A program made the translations under genes and the position numbers. Below, one piece after another: positions 8,697-19,904 of a stretch of DNA of 64,000 bases; position 1 is the stretch's first letter; every line of letters begins with the position of its first letter. This DNA is from Campylobacter concisus (lineage in GTDB: Bacteria; Campylobacterota; Campylobacteria; Campylobacterales; Campylobacteraceae). The notes below the pieces were generated by a model that saw nothing but the letters and a program-made list of their open reading frames with translations, made no database searches and was not told the DNA's origin. The stretch covers positions 124,001-188,000 of the forward strand of contig NZ_PPCE01000004.1 of NCBI RefSeq assembly GCF_002913715.1. The letters run 5' to 3'.

Positions 8697-10343
<1,647 letters not shown>

Positions 10344-10348
10344 TTAAA

Positions 10349-10609
10349 TTATTTAATCACGCCTAAAACATCATCAATGTTTAAAACAAGATATGTTTTA
10401 TCATCTAAATTTATCTCAGTGCCACCGTATTTTGCAAATACAACTTTATCACCAACTTTTACACCCTCTACTTCAGCACCAACTGCTTTTACCTCACCGC
10501 TTAAAGGTTTTTCTTTTGCGTTATCAGGTATAATGATGCCCGAAGCCGTGGTCTTTGTCTCCTCTACGCGTTCGACTAGAACACGCTTGCCTAATGGTTG
10601 AAAGTTCAT
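10349..10609 (-). CDS. groS: Co-chaperonin GroES (10 kDa)
   Basis: An 86-residue heptameric lid for GroEL. It begins [17 protein letters not shown], carries the mobile loop ([19 protein letters not shown]) and the conserved [14 protein letters not shown] and LDDVLGV-like ([10 protein letters not shown]) segments. It is the first gene of the heat-shock operon. An AAGGATGAAC stretch containing the ribosome-binding site lies just upstream of ATG 10609. Confidence 0.97.
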   Translation of the reverse strand: MNFQPLGKRVLVERVEETKTTASGIIIPDNAKEKPLSGEVKAVGAEVEGVKVGDKVVFAKYGGTEINLDDKTYLVLNIDDVLGVIK

Positions 10610-10638
10610 TGTTCATCCTTTTGGTTTAATTGTCTTTT

Positions 10639-10665
10639 TTAGCACTCTTTATTTTTGAGTGATGA
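10639..10665. promoter_or_regulatory. CIRCE-like HrcA operator upstream of groES
   Basis: TTAGCACTC (10639-10647), a nine-base spacer, then GAGTGATGA (10657-10665). The consensus CIRCE is TTAGCACTC-N9-GAGTGCTAA, so the left arm is perfect and the right arm has two mismatches. It lies directly between the promoter -10 box and the groES start, the usual place for HrcA repression. Confidence 0.85.
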
Positions 10666-10666
10666 G

Positions 10667-10695
10667 ATCCTAGCACTTTTTTCTAAAAAAGTCAA
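10667..10695 (-). promoter_or_regulatory. groES-groEL promoter
   Basis: On the minus strand, TTGACT (10690-10695) and TAGGAT (10667-10672) are separated by exactly 17 bases. This is a rare clear -35 box for this genome. The -10 abuts the CIRCE-like operator. Confidence 0.75.
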
Positions 10696-10777
10696 TAATT
10701 TATAGTTAAATTTTATTAAAACTTTAGTCACTTACACTAAAGTTTTATGATATGTAAAACTAATATAAAGGAAATTT

Positions 10778-13321
10778 ATGAAAAAAATAGCCTATTTAGT
10801 AGTGGCTTTGGGGCTGATAATCCTTTGCATTTTTGGCTTTATCTTTAGCTCTTTTGGTAATAAATTTATAGCCAACAAAATAGAAAAAGAGGCACTCGCT
10901 CGCGGTATCGACATCAAATTTAAAGATTTTAACCTTGGGCTTAGCACGCTAAATTTAGAAGCGACCGCGATGAGCACCATAAATTTAAAGGCAAATGGCG
11001 ATCTCTCGTTACTTGCTCAAAGTATTAATTTAAACATAGACATAAACACCAACATGGCAAAGGCTAGCAAGCTTGGATTAAAAAAAGATGTCGCACTTAA
11101 AGCAAACGTGGCTGGTAAATTTAGCGACTTCAAGCTAACAGCAACTGGCACGGCGCTTGGCTCAAACATAAATTTAAACGCAAATTTAAAAGACTACCTA
11201 CCAAAAGCTCTAAATCTTGATGCTAAAGACATCGAGCTTTCTGAGATATCAGCTCTTGCTAAAAATCCAAATTTAGCTAGCGGCAAGCTTGATCTAACGA
11301 GCAACATGCAAGGGGTTGATGAGAAAAATGAGCCGATCATTAACGCTCAAATTTTAGCAAGCGGTGCAACGATAAACAAAGAAATTCTAAAAAATGAATT
11401 TGGACTAAATTTAGCAAAAGATATAAACTTTAAAGGCGGCGTAAATGCTAAATTTGCAAATGAAAAAGTGAGCGCAAAAACCATTATCATCGCACCTGAA
11501 GCTACTTTAAAAGCAAATGAGACGACTTATGATCTAAGTAGCAAAAATTTAAAGAGCGACTTTTCTCTAAATGTGCCTGATCTTGCTCTTTTTGGCAAGC
11601 TTTTGGGGCAACAGCTAAGTGGCGCCGTGGATGCAAATGGCGAAATTACGATGCAAGAAAATGCCCTTAAAAACCTAAAAGCTGAGATAAACGGGCTTGG
11701 TGGTAAGATAAATGCAAATTTTGATAGTAAAAACTTGACCATAAATGCGGCTAACATCAAGCTAAAAGAGCTTCTAGTACTTGCCTTGCAGCCTAGCTAC
11801 GCAGACGGAGAGATAAATTTAAATGCAAATTTTAGCGGCTTTGACGAGCTAAAAAAGCTTGCGGGCGAGGCTAAATTTGAGATAAAAAATGGCCTTATAG
11901 ATAATGGTCTTGCAAAGCTTAAAAATGCGGCGAAATTTGAGCTTAAAGGTGGCGCCATAGCAAAAGGCGAGCTTGTAAATTTTGACGCAAACGTGCTTAG
12001 CGATCTTGGAGAGCTAAAGGATATAAAGGGCGTTTATGACCTAAAAAACAGCCAAATTTTTAGCAAATTTGCCCTGCTCATTAGCGACCCTGAGAAATTT
12101 AAAGCGGTTAGTGGCTTTGAGGTTAGCTCAAAGATGATGCTTGCGGGCGATGTAAAGGTCAAAGATAGCAAGATAGATGAGTTAAATTTAGGTGGCGATG
12201 CCTTTGCTGGCAAACTAAACGCCACTATAAAAAATGAAAATCTTGATCTTAGCCTAAAAGAGTCGCAGCTAGGAGAAATTTTAGCACTTAGTGGCAACGA
12301 CAGACTGGCAAACGCTAAGGCAAATGTGCAAGCAAAGGGGCAAAATATCTTTAGCAAAAGCCAAAGCATCGCCGCTGAGATCGCTTTAAATGATGGCAAA
12401 TTTAACGCCGCAGCGCTTAGCAAAATACTTGATAAAAAATTCCCAGAAAATGAGAAATTTAGCTCAAATTTGAGCCTAGACTATAAAGGCGACGTAGCAA
12501 AATTTAGTGGCGACTTTCTTAGCTCATTAGCTGATATAAAGGGTATAGATGGCAGCTTTGACGTGGGCATAAGCACGCTAAGCTTAAAGCTTCAAGCGGT
12601 AGTTTCAGAGCTAAATAAGCTTGCATTTTTAGCTGGCCGCGAGCTTCACGGTAAATTTGCAGCCATCGTAACGGCAAACGGTAAAGTGGATGATCTAAGC
12701 GTAAAAGCTACTTCAGATGATCTATTCAATGGTAAACTCGAGGCAAACTACAAAGGTGGCGCGCTTGATGCGGTGCTAAAAAATTTTGAAGTCAAAGGGC
12801 TAACGCAGACTTTGGGGCTGGATCATCTATATGACGGCAACGGCGATGCTAAATTTGACTACGAAACAAAGCAAAAGCTCGGCAAATTTGACATCTTGCT
12901 AAAAGAGGGTCACCTAGCCAACACAAATCTCACAAACAATATAAAAACCTTCACCGGCAAGGACATCACAAAAGAAATTTACAAAGACGGCAAAATTTAC
13001 GGTGACATAAAGGGCAATAACGTTGTTTTTAACGTAAATTTAAGCTCGCCAAAGAGCGATATAAAGGTTACAGGCGGCACTTATAACACTGCTACAAAAA
13101 TGCTTAACGCGCCGCTTGTTTGCAGGCTAGAAAAGACCGATCTAAACGTGCAAATTTCAGGCACGACAGACAAGCTAAAATACGACGTCAGATCGCAATA
13201 TCTTGAAAATAAGGTCAAAAAAGAGATAGGTAGATTTTTAGACAAAAAGCTTGGCAAAGATGATGATGACACAAGCGGTGAAAAACAAAATTTAAAGGGG
13301 CTTTTAAAAGGGCTATTTTAG
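10778..13321 (+). CDS. Large AsmA-like membrane-anchored periplasmic protein
   Basis: An 847-residue protein with one N-terminal membrane segment (about residues 4-26) and no obvious lipobox. The rest is low-complexity, rich in Lys, Asn, Leu and Ala, with recurring short strands such as LNLDAKDIEL and INLNANFSGF, the look of the repetitive beta-groove proteins of the AsmA/TamB/YhdP type. The C-terminal region (KLKYDVRSQYLENKVKKEI then a charged tail) also resembles AsmA-like ends. Such proteins are thought to move phospholipids between the two membranes. An AAAGGAAA site supports ATG 10778. The family call is by overall character, not a sharp motif. Confidence 0.6.
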   Translation: MKKIAYLVVALGLIILCIFGFIFSSFGNKFIANKIEKEALARGIDIKFKDFNLGLSTLNLEATAMSTINLKANGDLSLLAQSINLNIDINTNMAKASKLGLKKDVALKANVAGKFSDFKLTATGTALGSNINLNANLKDYLPKALNLDAKDIELSEISALAKNPNLASGKLDLTSNMQGVDEKNEPIINAQILASGATINKEILKNEFGLNLAKDINFKGGVNAKFANEKVSAKTIIIAPEATLKANETTYDLSSKNLKSDFSLNVPDLALFGKLLGQQLSGAVDANGEITMQENALKNLKAEINGLGGKINANFDSKNLTINAANIKLKELLVLALQPSYADGEINLNANFSGFDELKKLAGEAKFEIKNGLIDNGLAKLKNAAKFELKGGAIAKGELVNFDANVLSDLGELKDIKGVYDLKNSQIFSKFALLISDPEKFKAVSGFEVSSKMMLAGDVKVKDSKIDELNLGGDAFAGKLNATIKNENLDLSLKESQLGEILALSGNDRLANAKANVQAKGQNIFSKSQSIAAEIALNDGKFNAAALSKILDKKFPENEKFSSNLSLDYKGDVAKFSGDFLSSLADIKGIDGSFDVGISTLSLKLQAVVSELNKLAFLAGRELHGKFAAIVTANGKVDDLSVKATSDDLFNGKLEANYKGGALDAVLKNFEVKGLTQTLGLDHLYDGNGDAKFDYETKQKLGKFDILLKEGHLANTNLTNNIKTFTGKDITKEIYKDGKIYGDIKGNNVVFNVNLSSPKSDIKVTGGTYNTATKMLNAPLVCRLEKTDLNVQISGTTDKLKYDVRSQYLENKVKKEIGRFLDKKLGKDDDDTSGEKQNLKGLLKGLF

Positions 13322-14483
13322 ATGAAAAAGGCGGAAAATTTAAAGTATCTAATGGGGCTTGGGCACTTTTGTAGCGACATAAACCAAAGCGCGCTTGGTG
13401 CGATGCTACCCTTTTTCATCGCGAGCTACCACTACGACTACGCCACAGCTGCCTCGCTCGTGACCGCCACAAATTTAGCAAGCTCACTCATCCAGCCACT
13501 TATCGGCCGCCTAAGCGACAAAAAAGAGCTGCCATACGTCATCCCGCTTGGGCTACTGCTTGCAGGCGGGGGCATGAGCCTCACTGGCTTTGTGACAAAC
13601 TACTACATCATCCTAGTTTGCGTGATGATAAGCGGTATCGGCGCCGCTCTCTTTCACCCAAGTGCCGCAAGGATCGTAAACTACGCCTCAAACGCCAAAA
13701 ATAGAGCCAAAAGCATAAGTATATTTTCATTTGGTGGTAACGTGGGCTTTGCAGTTGGGCCCATTTTAGTCGCCGTTTTTGTGGGGAATTTTGGCCTAAA
13801 AGGGACGCTAGTCTTTATAATCCCTCAAATTTTTCTAACACTTTTATACCTTAAAAAGGGAAAATTTATAAAAGCGCTAGAAGGCAGTCACAAAAAGCAA
13901 ATCTCACAAAAAACAAGCGCTCTAAAAGACGATCTGGGCGCATTTTTGAGGCTTTGTCTATGTATATTTTCACGCTCTATCGTCACTTTTGGCTTTGCGG
14001 CATTTTTCAGCATCTATCTAATCAAAATTTTTGGTCTTAGCAAAGAGGCTGCAAATATAAATTTAAGTATGTTTTTTGCTGCAGGTGCGATCTCTACGCT
14101 ATTTGGCGGGGCACTAGCCGATAGATACGGCTTAGTTTAGGCTCATCAAAATAAGCCTAAGCATCGCCGCGCCGCTAGTCGTGCTAATGCTCTTTATCGA
14201 CAGCTACTGGCTATTTCTCGTGGCCTCTATGTGCGTGAGTGCCTGCATCAGCCTATCATTTAGCCCTTCAATCGCCCTTGCACAGCTTTATCTGCCAAAT
14301 CAAATCGGCCTAGCCTCTGGCGTAACGCTTGGGCTTAGCATTACAATCGGCGGTATATTTGCGACGGTCATCGGCAAGATCGCTGACATCTTTAGCCTAA
14401 CGCACTCGTTTTACTTTATCGCTGCAGTCTCACTTGTCTGCGCGGTATCGAGCTACTTTTTAAAGCCAGCCAGTAGAACTTAA
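13322..14483 (+). pseudogene. MFS transporter (Fsr-like), broken by a frameshift
   Basis: Two consecutive frames together encode one major facilitator. The first (13322-14140) ends at a TAG after the segment FGGALADRYGLV; the second is open from 14136 and continues RLIKISLSIAAPLVVLMLFI to the stop at 14483. Deleting one T of the GTTT at 14135-14138 restores a continuous reading frame of about 386 residues, the normal MFS length. The N-terminal GLGHFCSDINQSALGAMLPF and GALFHPSAARIV segments resemble the fosmidomycin-resistance (Fsr) group of drug exporters. It starts right after the AsmA-like stop. Either a real inactivating insertion or a sequence error is possible. Confidence 0.8.
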
Positions 14484-14892
14484 ATTTATATCTCTTGCTT
14501 CATTTTTATATAAAAATTACGTAAGGAAATTTACGAGTAAATTTTAATTTCTATTTGTTTTGCCCTACTCGCAACAAGAATTCGCTACAGGGAAACAAGC
14601 GAAATTTTAAGATGTAAAAGAGCCGAGCCATAGCTTTTGGCGGCAGTATTTTGTGATAGATTTAAATGTTATGCAGTTAAAAATTTCGCAGACTAGACAA
14701 ATAGAAAATTTAAATTTTGATCAATAAAGTATCAAGGCAAAGTATCTTGCGATGATTTTAATTGCTTTGCAAGCTCGTAACTGCAAACAGAAACGAAGAA
14801 ACTTTCAACCGAAGATAAAGCAAATAAATTTAAGCCACCAAGACAAGAAATTTTTGTTTTGTTTAGTAATTTTAAAACCTCAAGAGGCAGTA
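14484..14892. other. Non-coding stretch with decayed repeat modules
   Basis: No credible gene. It contains partial copies of modules also present in the adjacent inverted repeat: CGAAATTTTAAGATGTAAAAG (14600-14620) resembles CGAAATTTTACGATACAAAG (14911-14930), and GGCAGTATTTT occurs at 14642 and again at 14887. This suggests duplicated and eroding non-coding elements. Confidence 0.5.
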
Positions 14893-14990
14893 TTTTTTTG
14901 CTAGATGCGGCGAAATTTTACGATACAAAGGAGCATACATATAGTATGTGACTGAAGTAGAGTGAAATTTTACGACGTATAGCAAAAAAG
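14893..14990. repeat. Long imperfect inverted repeat, possible bidirectional terminator
   Basis: A roughly 98-base imperfect palindrome. The outer arms are TTTTTTGCTA and its complement TAGCAAAAAA, the inner arms share AAATTTTAC-type segments, and the centre is CATACATATAGTATG (14934-14948). It ends 11 bases from the uvrB stop and has T or A runs at both ends, so it could terminate uvrB and also be a dispersed repeat family. Confidence 0.6.
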
Positions 14991-15001
14991 ACAAAATCGC
15001 C

Positions 15002-16978
15002 TTAAAGTTTTCTCATCTTTGCTATCTCATCTCTTAGCGCCGCCGCCTTCTCAAACTCCAGCTGCGCCGCCGCTTCAAGCATCTGCTTTCTTAACTCTTT
15101 TACGATCGCGGCTCGCTCGCTAGCTGGCATCCTCTCTAAATTCTTACCGCGCTTGTAAATTTCGCCATCATCCTCGACGTGCAGGCTCTCTTCGATATTT
15201 CTGCTAGCAGAGTGCGGCGTGATGCCGTGAGCTTTGTTGTATTCATCTTGAAATTTACGCCTTGCAGTCGTCGTATCGATCGCCTCTTTCATCGAGTGCG
15301 TGATCTTTTTGGCAAACATTAGCACCTTGCCATTTACATTTCTAGCTGCGCGCCCCATCGTCTGTATAAGGCTCGTGGTCGAGCGCAAAAAGCCCTCTTT
15401 ATCAGCGTCCATTATGGCTATCAGGCTCACTTCAGGCAAGTCCAGCCCCTCACGGAGCAAATTTATACCTATTAGCATGTCAAATTCGCCACTTCTAAGC
15501 CCCCTAATGATCTCATTTCGCTCGATCGCGTCGATGTCTGAGTGCATATACTTGACCTTTATGCCAAGCTCGATGTAGTAGCGGCTTAGCTCCTCGGCCA
15601 TCTTTTTAGTTAGCACCGTAACTAGCACGCGCTCACCTCTAGCGATGACCGCCTTTGCCTCGTCAAATAGCGCCTCGACTTGATTGTCACTATCTTTTAT
15701 CTCGATAAGCGGATCAAGCAGCCCAGTAGGTCGCAAAATTTGCTCATATACATGCCCCTGGCTGATACCAAGCTCGTATTCGTTTGGCGTGGCTGAAACA
15801 AAGAGAAATTTCGCCTTTTTGCTTATGAACTCATCAAATTTAAGTGGCCTGTTATCAAGCGCTGATGGCAAGCGAAATCCATACTCCACAAGCACCTCTT
15901 TACGGCTCCTATCGCCTGCATACATACCCCTAAACTGCGGCAAACTCACGTGACTCTCATCAACGATGACCAGATAGTCTTTGCCGCTTATCTCAAAGTA
16001 GTCAAACATCGAGTATGGCGTCTCTCCGGGCTTTTGACCAGTTAAGTGGCGCGCGTAGTTTTCGATGCCTTTACACATGCCAGTACTTGCCATCATCTCA
16101 AGGTCAAACTCTACCCTTTGCTTTAGCCTCTGCGCCTCGACTAGCTTGCCCTGCTCGTTAAACTCTTTCAAACGTGCATCAAGCTCCTCTTCGATCTCTT
16201 TCATCGCGATCTTTAGCCTATCAGCGCCCACGATGAACTGGCTTGTCGCATAAAGCGTAAATTTAGAGATATCCTTTAGTCTTTTGTTATCAAGCACGTC
16301 AAAATGATACATCGCATCGATCTCATCGCCAAAAAACTCGATCCTTAGAGCTTCGTCGTTGTAGTAAGCTGGGTAAATATCCACCACATCGCCATTTACA
16401 CGAAAATCACCCCTGTCAAAGTAGTTGTCATTACGCTTGTAGCCCATATCCACAAGCTGCTCTAAAAGCTTTCTTTGGCTTATCTTCTCGCCTACGCTAA
16501 GATATGCCACCATCCCTTTATACTCGCTTGGATTACCAAGGCCGTAGTTTGCAGAGACTGAGGCGACACAGATGACGTCGTCAAAGCTTAGCAAGCTAGC
16601 CGTCGCAGAGAGGCGCAAGCGCTCAAGCTCCTCATTTACCGAACTATCCTTTTCTATATATAGGTCGCTTCTTGGGATGTAGGCCTCTGGCTGATAGTAG
16701 TCGTAGTAGCTTATGAAGTACTCGACATGGTTTTTTGGGAAAAAGCCCTTAAATTCGCTATAAAGCTGAGCGGCAAGAGATTTATTATGCGTCATTATAA
16801 GCGTTGGCATATTTAGCTCACGTATGACATTTGCCATGGTAAAAGTCTTGCCAGACCCTGTCACGCCTAGAAGAGTTTGATATTTGTTGCCTGATTTTAT
16901 ACTTTTTACTATCTCTTTTATCGCTCTTGCTTGGTCGCTGCTTGGGCTAAATTTAGATGAAATTTCAAATTTACTCAT
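15002..16978 (-). CDS. uvrB: Excinuclease ABC subunit B
   Basis: A 658-residue DNA-damage recognition helicase of nucleotide excision repair that receives DNA from UvrA2 and recruits UvrC. Walker [14 protein letters not shown] (near 39-51), the beta-hairpin region [16 protein letters not shown]-type motif [12 protein letters not shown], helicase motif [17 protein letters not shown] and the C-terminal UVR domain ([19 protein letters not shown]) are all present. Length is typical. It is transcribed alone from a TATAAA box upstream and divergently from the 17104 gene. As recalled, C. jejuni uvrB (Cj0680c) has the same neighbours. Confidence 0.98.
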   Translation of the reverse strand: MSKFEISSKFSPSSDQARAIKEIVKSIKSGNKYQTLLGVTGSGKTFTMANVIRELNMPTLIMTHNKSLAAQLYSEFKGFFPKNHVEYFISYYDYYQPEAYIPRSDLYIEKDSSVNEELERLRLSATASLLSFDDVICVASVSANYGLGNPSEYKGMVAYLSVGEKISQRKLLEQLVDMGYKRNDNYFDRGDFRVNGDVVDIYPAYYNDEALRIEFFGDEIDAMYHFDVLDNKRLKDISKFTLYATSQFIVGADRLKIAMKEIEEELDARLKEFNEQGKLVEAQRLKQRVEFDLEMMASTGMCKGIENYARHLTGQKPGETPYSMFDYFEISGKDYLVIVDESHVSLPQFRGMYAGDRSRKEVLVEYGFRLPSALDNRPLKFDEFISKKAKFLFVSATPNEYELGISQGHVYEQILRPTGLLDPLIEIKDSDNQVEALFDEAKAVIARGERVLVTVLTKKMAEELSRYYIELGIKVKYMHSDIDAIERNEIIRGLRSGEFDMLIGINLLREGLDLPEVSLIAIMDADKEGFLRSTTSLIQTMGRAARNVNGKVLMFAKKITHSMKEAIDTTTARRKFQDEYNKAHGITPHSASRNIEESLHVEDDGEIYKRGKNLERMPASERAAIVKELRKQMLEAAAQLEFEKAAALRDEIAKMRKL

Positions 16979-17003
16979 TGATCGCCTTTAAATTTGGGCG
17001 AAT

Positions 17004-17009
17004 TTTATA
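17004..17009 (-). promoter_or_regulatory. uvrB promoter -10 box
   Basis: On the minus strand the sequence TTTGCTATAAAAT contains TATAAA preceded by TTTG, the extended -10 pattern common in Campylobacter, 26 bases upstream of the uvrB start. Confidence 0.55.
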
Positions 17010-17103
17010 GCAAAGATAGTGCTTTGTCAAATGAGAATTTTAATAAGAATTTAGCCTCTGCGTGTTAGAATACGAGCCTAATTATTATTTTAAAGGAATC
17101 TTG

Positions 17104-17337
17104 ATGTTTGAAGACAACGCTATCTTAACCACACTAAGCGATAAAGTAAATGACCTGATCACAAAATATGACGAACTTTGCAAAACGAACGAAGAGTTGC
17201 GTAATGAGATCGTAACTTTAAAAGCACAAAATGAGGCAAAAAGCAATCAAATCATGCGTTTAGAAGAGGATCTTGACAAGAAAAATACCGAAGCTGACGA
17301 TGTAATGAGAAAAATAGAAGCTGTCCTTGGCAGATAA
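17104..17337 (+). CDS. Small coiled-coil protein
   Basis: A 77-residue protein from ATG 17104, chosen over a GTG at 17062 because an AAAGGA site lies eight bases upstream of it. Nearly the whole chain is a predicted coiled coil (LITKYDELCKTNEELRNEIV, then heptads through KNTEADDVMRKIEAVLGR). Size and character resemble ZapB-like division coiled coils, but nothing specific confirms that. It heads a run with a second small gene, a pseudopilin and priA, the same order I recall for C. jejuni Cj0681-Cj0684. Confidence 0.7.
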   Translation: MFEDNAILTTLSDKVNDLITKYDELCKTNEELRNEIVTLKAQNEAKSNQIMRLEEDLDKKNTEADDVMRKIEAVLGR

Positions 17338-17350
17338 GCTTGGCTAAAAT

Positions 17351-17587
17351 ATGAAAAAAATCACGCTCACGATATCATCTCGCGACTACACGATCACGCT
17401 TGATGATGATTTTGCTAAATTCTTTGAAGATGACTGGCAAAATTTAATGGGCGGACGCCAATTCATCGAGCCAAAAGAGCTTTTAAACGCCTTTATAGAA
17501 AAATGTTATGAAAATTATGCTGTGATAAAGGCGGTAAAAAATTTAACTGGCAACGTTGATGAGATATTAAAGCGAGAAGAGAGATGA
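17351..17587 (+). CDS. Conserved small hypothetical protein
   Basis: A 78-residue acidic protein I cannot assign. The N-terminus (KKITLTISSRDYTITLDDDF) looks like two short beta strands, followed by helices (PKELLNAFIEKCYENYAVI). A ZapA-like N-terminal strand pair is a distant possibility given the coiled-coil neighbour, but the length and C-terminus do not establish it. It lies 13 bases after the coiled-coil gene, and its stop overlaps the pseudopilin start by four bases, so it is translationally coupled. Confidence 0.6.
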   Translation: MKKITLTISSRDYTITLDDDFAKFFEDDWQNLMGGRQFIEPKELLNAFIEKCYENYAVIKAVKNLTGNVDEILKREER

Positions 17588-18000
17588 AAAGACGAGCTTA
17601 CACCTTGCTTGAGCTGATATTTATAGTAGTTATACTAGGTATTTTAAGCACAGTCGCTATACCTAGGCTATTTTTTTCTAGAAGTGATGCTACCATCTCA
17701 AATGCCAAAACTCAACTTGCCGCTATAAGAAGCGGAATTTCACTAAAATACAATGACAATATCTTACAAGCAAAGCCAGAATTTCCACAAAAACTAGACG
17801 ATGGCGATCCAAGCAAACTCTTCAAAAATGTTATAAATATACCGATAAAAGATAGCGGCAGCAAAAATGGCTGGCATAGAATAAGCGATGACAAATATAC
17901 ATTTAGGTTAGATGGCAAAGTAGCAAATTTCAAATACGACAAAAATACTGGTGATTTTGGTTGCAGTGATGAAAATGAAATTTGCAAATCACTTCAATAA
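17584..18000 (+). CDS. Type II secretion/competence-type pseudopilin
   Basis: A 138-residue protein with a class III prepilin signal: KRRA followed by YTLLELIFIVVILGILST, with the conserved Glu at position 5 of the mature chain and a hydrophobic helix. Cleavage would leave Tyr at the N-terminus instead of the usual Phe. A globular C-terminal part carries two Cys (GCSDENEICKSL) that may form a disulfide. It is likely processed by the prepilin peptidase encoded at 39801-40589 and built into the competence pseudopilus. The priA start overlaps its stop (TAATG). Confidence 0.82.
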   Translation: MKRRAYTLLELIFIVVILGILSTVAIPRLFFSRSDATISNAKTQLAAIRSGISLKYNDNILQAKPEFPQKLDDGDPSKLFKNVINIPIKDSGSKNGWHRISDDKYTFRLDGKVANFKYDKNTGDFGCSDENEICKSLQ

Positions 18001-19853
18001 TGCACTATTACATACTCGCATTTTATGGGCTAAATTTAGCCCCACTCACTTATGAAAGCGATCAAAAACTAGAAAAATTTCAAGGCGTAAAAGCTTCTTT
18101 AAGAGGCAAAATTCTTACTGCTTTTATCATAAAAGAGACTGACAAACCAGAGTTTAAAACAAGTAAAATTTTAGAAATTCTACCGATTAATCTAACTTCA
18201 ATACAAAGCGAATTGGCAATATTTATCTCAAAATATTACACATGCGAACTTGGCGTCAGCCTAAATTTATTTGAACCAAATGACACTATTGCAGCAGATC
18301 AAATTTATGAAAATCAAAATTTTAATGTAGCACCCAAACTAAGCGAAAAACAGCAAGAGGCTTTGGATTTTATAAATAAACGTAAAATTTCACTCATCTT
18401 TGGCGACACTGGAAGCGGAAAAAGCGAGATTTACATAGTAAAGATCAGAGAAATTTTAAACGTAGGCAGCCAAGCGCTATTTTTAATGCCCGAAATTTCA
18501 CTCACGCCACAAATGCAAAAACGCCTTGAGAGCTTCTTTGGCGAGGCAGTAGCAGTCTGGCACTCAAAGATCACGCCAAAGAAAAAAGAGCAAATTTTAA
18601 AAGATATAAAAAGTGGAAAAGTTAGGCTCGTTGCAGGTGCGAGATCGGCTTTATTTTTACCACTTGAGAAGCTAAAACTCATCATCATCGACGAAGAACA
18701 CGACGATAGCTACAAAAACACAGGTTCAAAACCACACTACAACGCAAGAGATCTCGCCCTCTTTCTAACTAGCAAATTTGATCTACAAGTGGTACTTGGA
18801 AGTGCCACACCAAGCCTTACTAGCTTTTACAAGCAGGAGCATTTTCGCTTAAAAGGGACATATTTTGATTCGCAAAAAAATTACATTTTCGATGAGAGCG
18901 AGACTGGAATTAGTGAAATTTTAAAAGATGAAATTTCAAAGACACTCGCGAATAAAAAGCAAGCTGTCATCTGCCTGCCAACAAGGGCAAATTTTAAATA
19001 TCTAGTCTGCAAAAACTGCGGTGAAACGTTAAAGTGCCCATTTTGCAGCATCGGTATGAGCTATTACAAAAAACAAAACGTGCTAAAGTGTCAATACTGC
19101 GAGCATAAAATGGCCGTGCCAAAAATTTGTCACCAGTGCGGTAGCGAGATGATAGAGGCCAAAAAAATTGGCACTAGCGAGCTACTTGAGCGGCTGCAAG
19201 CTGAGTTTGCGAATGCTAGAATCGCTAAATTTGATAGAGATGAAATAACGACGCAAAACAAGCTCGTAAAGGCTTTGAAGGAATTTAACGACGGCAAGAT
19301 AGATATCTTGCTTGGTACGCAAATGCTAAGCAAAGGGCATGATTACCACAACGTAGAGCTTGCTGTCATCATGGGATTTGACGAGCTTTTAAATTTTCCT
19401 GATTATAAAGCCAGAGAGCGAACGATCGCTCTTGCCATGCAAGTAGCTGGAAGAGCTGGTAGAAACGGGGCTGGTAGAGTTATCATTCAAAGCAAACAAA
19501 GAGATTTTTTTGAGAGCTACATCAGTGATTATGACGCATTTTTAAAAGATGAGATAGATTACAGAAAAGAGCTTTATCCGCCATTTACTAGGCTTCTTCG
19601 CATTATCATCTCGCATAAAGATGAACACATAGTAAAAAATACATTGAATGAATTTGTGCAAAGAATAGAACCTTTAAGAAGCGATGAGCTTGAGATCATA
19701 GGATACGGAAAGTGCCAGATAGAGTATCTTGGAAGCAAATTTAGATATGAAATTTTACTTCGCTCAAACTCTCATATACCTCTTTTAAAAGCCGCAAATC
19801 TTTGCAGAAGCGAGCTTAGTGATATTGATATAGACCCGGTCAACTTTAGTTAG
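18000..19853 (+). CDS. priA: Primosomal protein N' (PriA helicase)
   Basis: A 617-residue replication-restart helicase that reloads DnaB at stalled forks. I take ATG 18000, coupled to the pseudopilin stop, rather than a TTG at 17982. Visible features: Walker A GDTGSGKSE (near 137-145), Walker B motif IIDEEHDDSYK, the helicase motif LGSATPSL, and eight Zn-binding Cys in four pairs (CKNCGETLKCPFC and CQYCEHKM...CHQC, near 342-381). The motif QMLSKGHDYHNVELAVIMG and VAGRAGRNGAGRVIIQ complete the helicase core. It is shorter than the E. coli protein (732), mainly at the N-terminal DNA-binding domain, as in related epsilonproteobacteria. Confidence 0.95.
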   Translation: MHYYILAFYGLNLAPLTYESDQKLEKFQGVKASLRGKILTAFIIKETDKPEFKTSKILEILPINLTSIQSELAIFISKYYTCELGVSLNLFEPNDTIAADQIYENQNFNVAPKLSEKQQEALDFINKRKISLIFGDTGSGKSEIYIVKIREILNVGSQALFLMPEISLTPQMQKRLESFFGEAVAVWHSKITPKKKEQILKDIKSGKVRLVAGARSALFLPLEKLKLIIIDEEHDDSYKNTGSKPHYNARDLALFLTSKFDLQVVLGSATPSLTSFYKQEHFRLKGTYFDSQKNYIFDESETGISEILKDEISKTLANKKQAVICLPTRANFKYLVCKNCGETLKCPFCSIGMSYYKKQNVLKCQYCEHKMAVPKICHQCGSEMIEAKKIGTSELLERLQAEFANARIAKFDRDEITTQNKLVKALKEFNDGKIDILLGTQMLSKGHDYHNVELAVIMGFDELLNFPDYKARERTIALAMQVAGRAGRNGAGRVIIQSKQRDFFESYISDYDAFLKDEIDYRKELYPPFTRLLRIIISHKDEHIVKNTLNEFVQRIEPLRSDELEIIGYGKCQIEYLGSKFRYEILLRSNSHIPLLKAANLCRSELSDIDIDPVNFS

Positions 19854-19871
19854 GGATTAGCTAATGTTTAC

Positions 19872-19877
19872 TATAAT
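19872..19877 (+). promoter_or_regulatory. Promoter -10 box for the acyltransferase locus
   Basis: A perfect TATAAT within GTTTACTATAATCTCG, 27 bases upstream of the MBOAT gene start and only 18 bases after the priA stop. It suggests independent transcription of the two acyltransferase genes. Confidence 0.6.
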
Positions 19878-19904
19878 CTCGCCAAAAATTTAACGGATAC
19901 ATCA

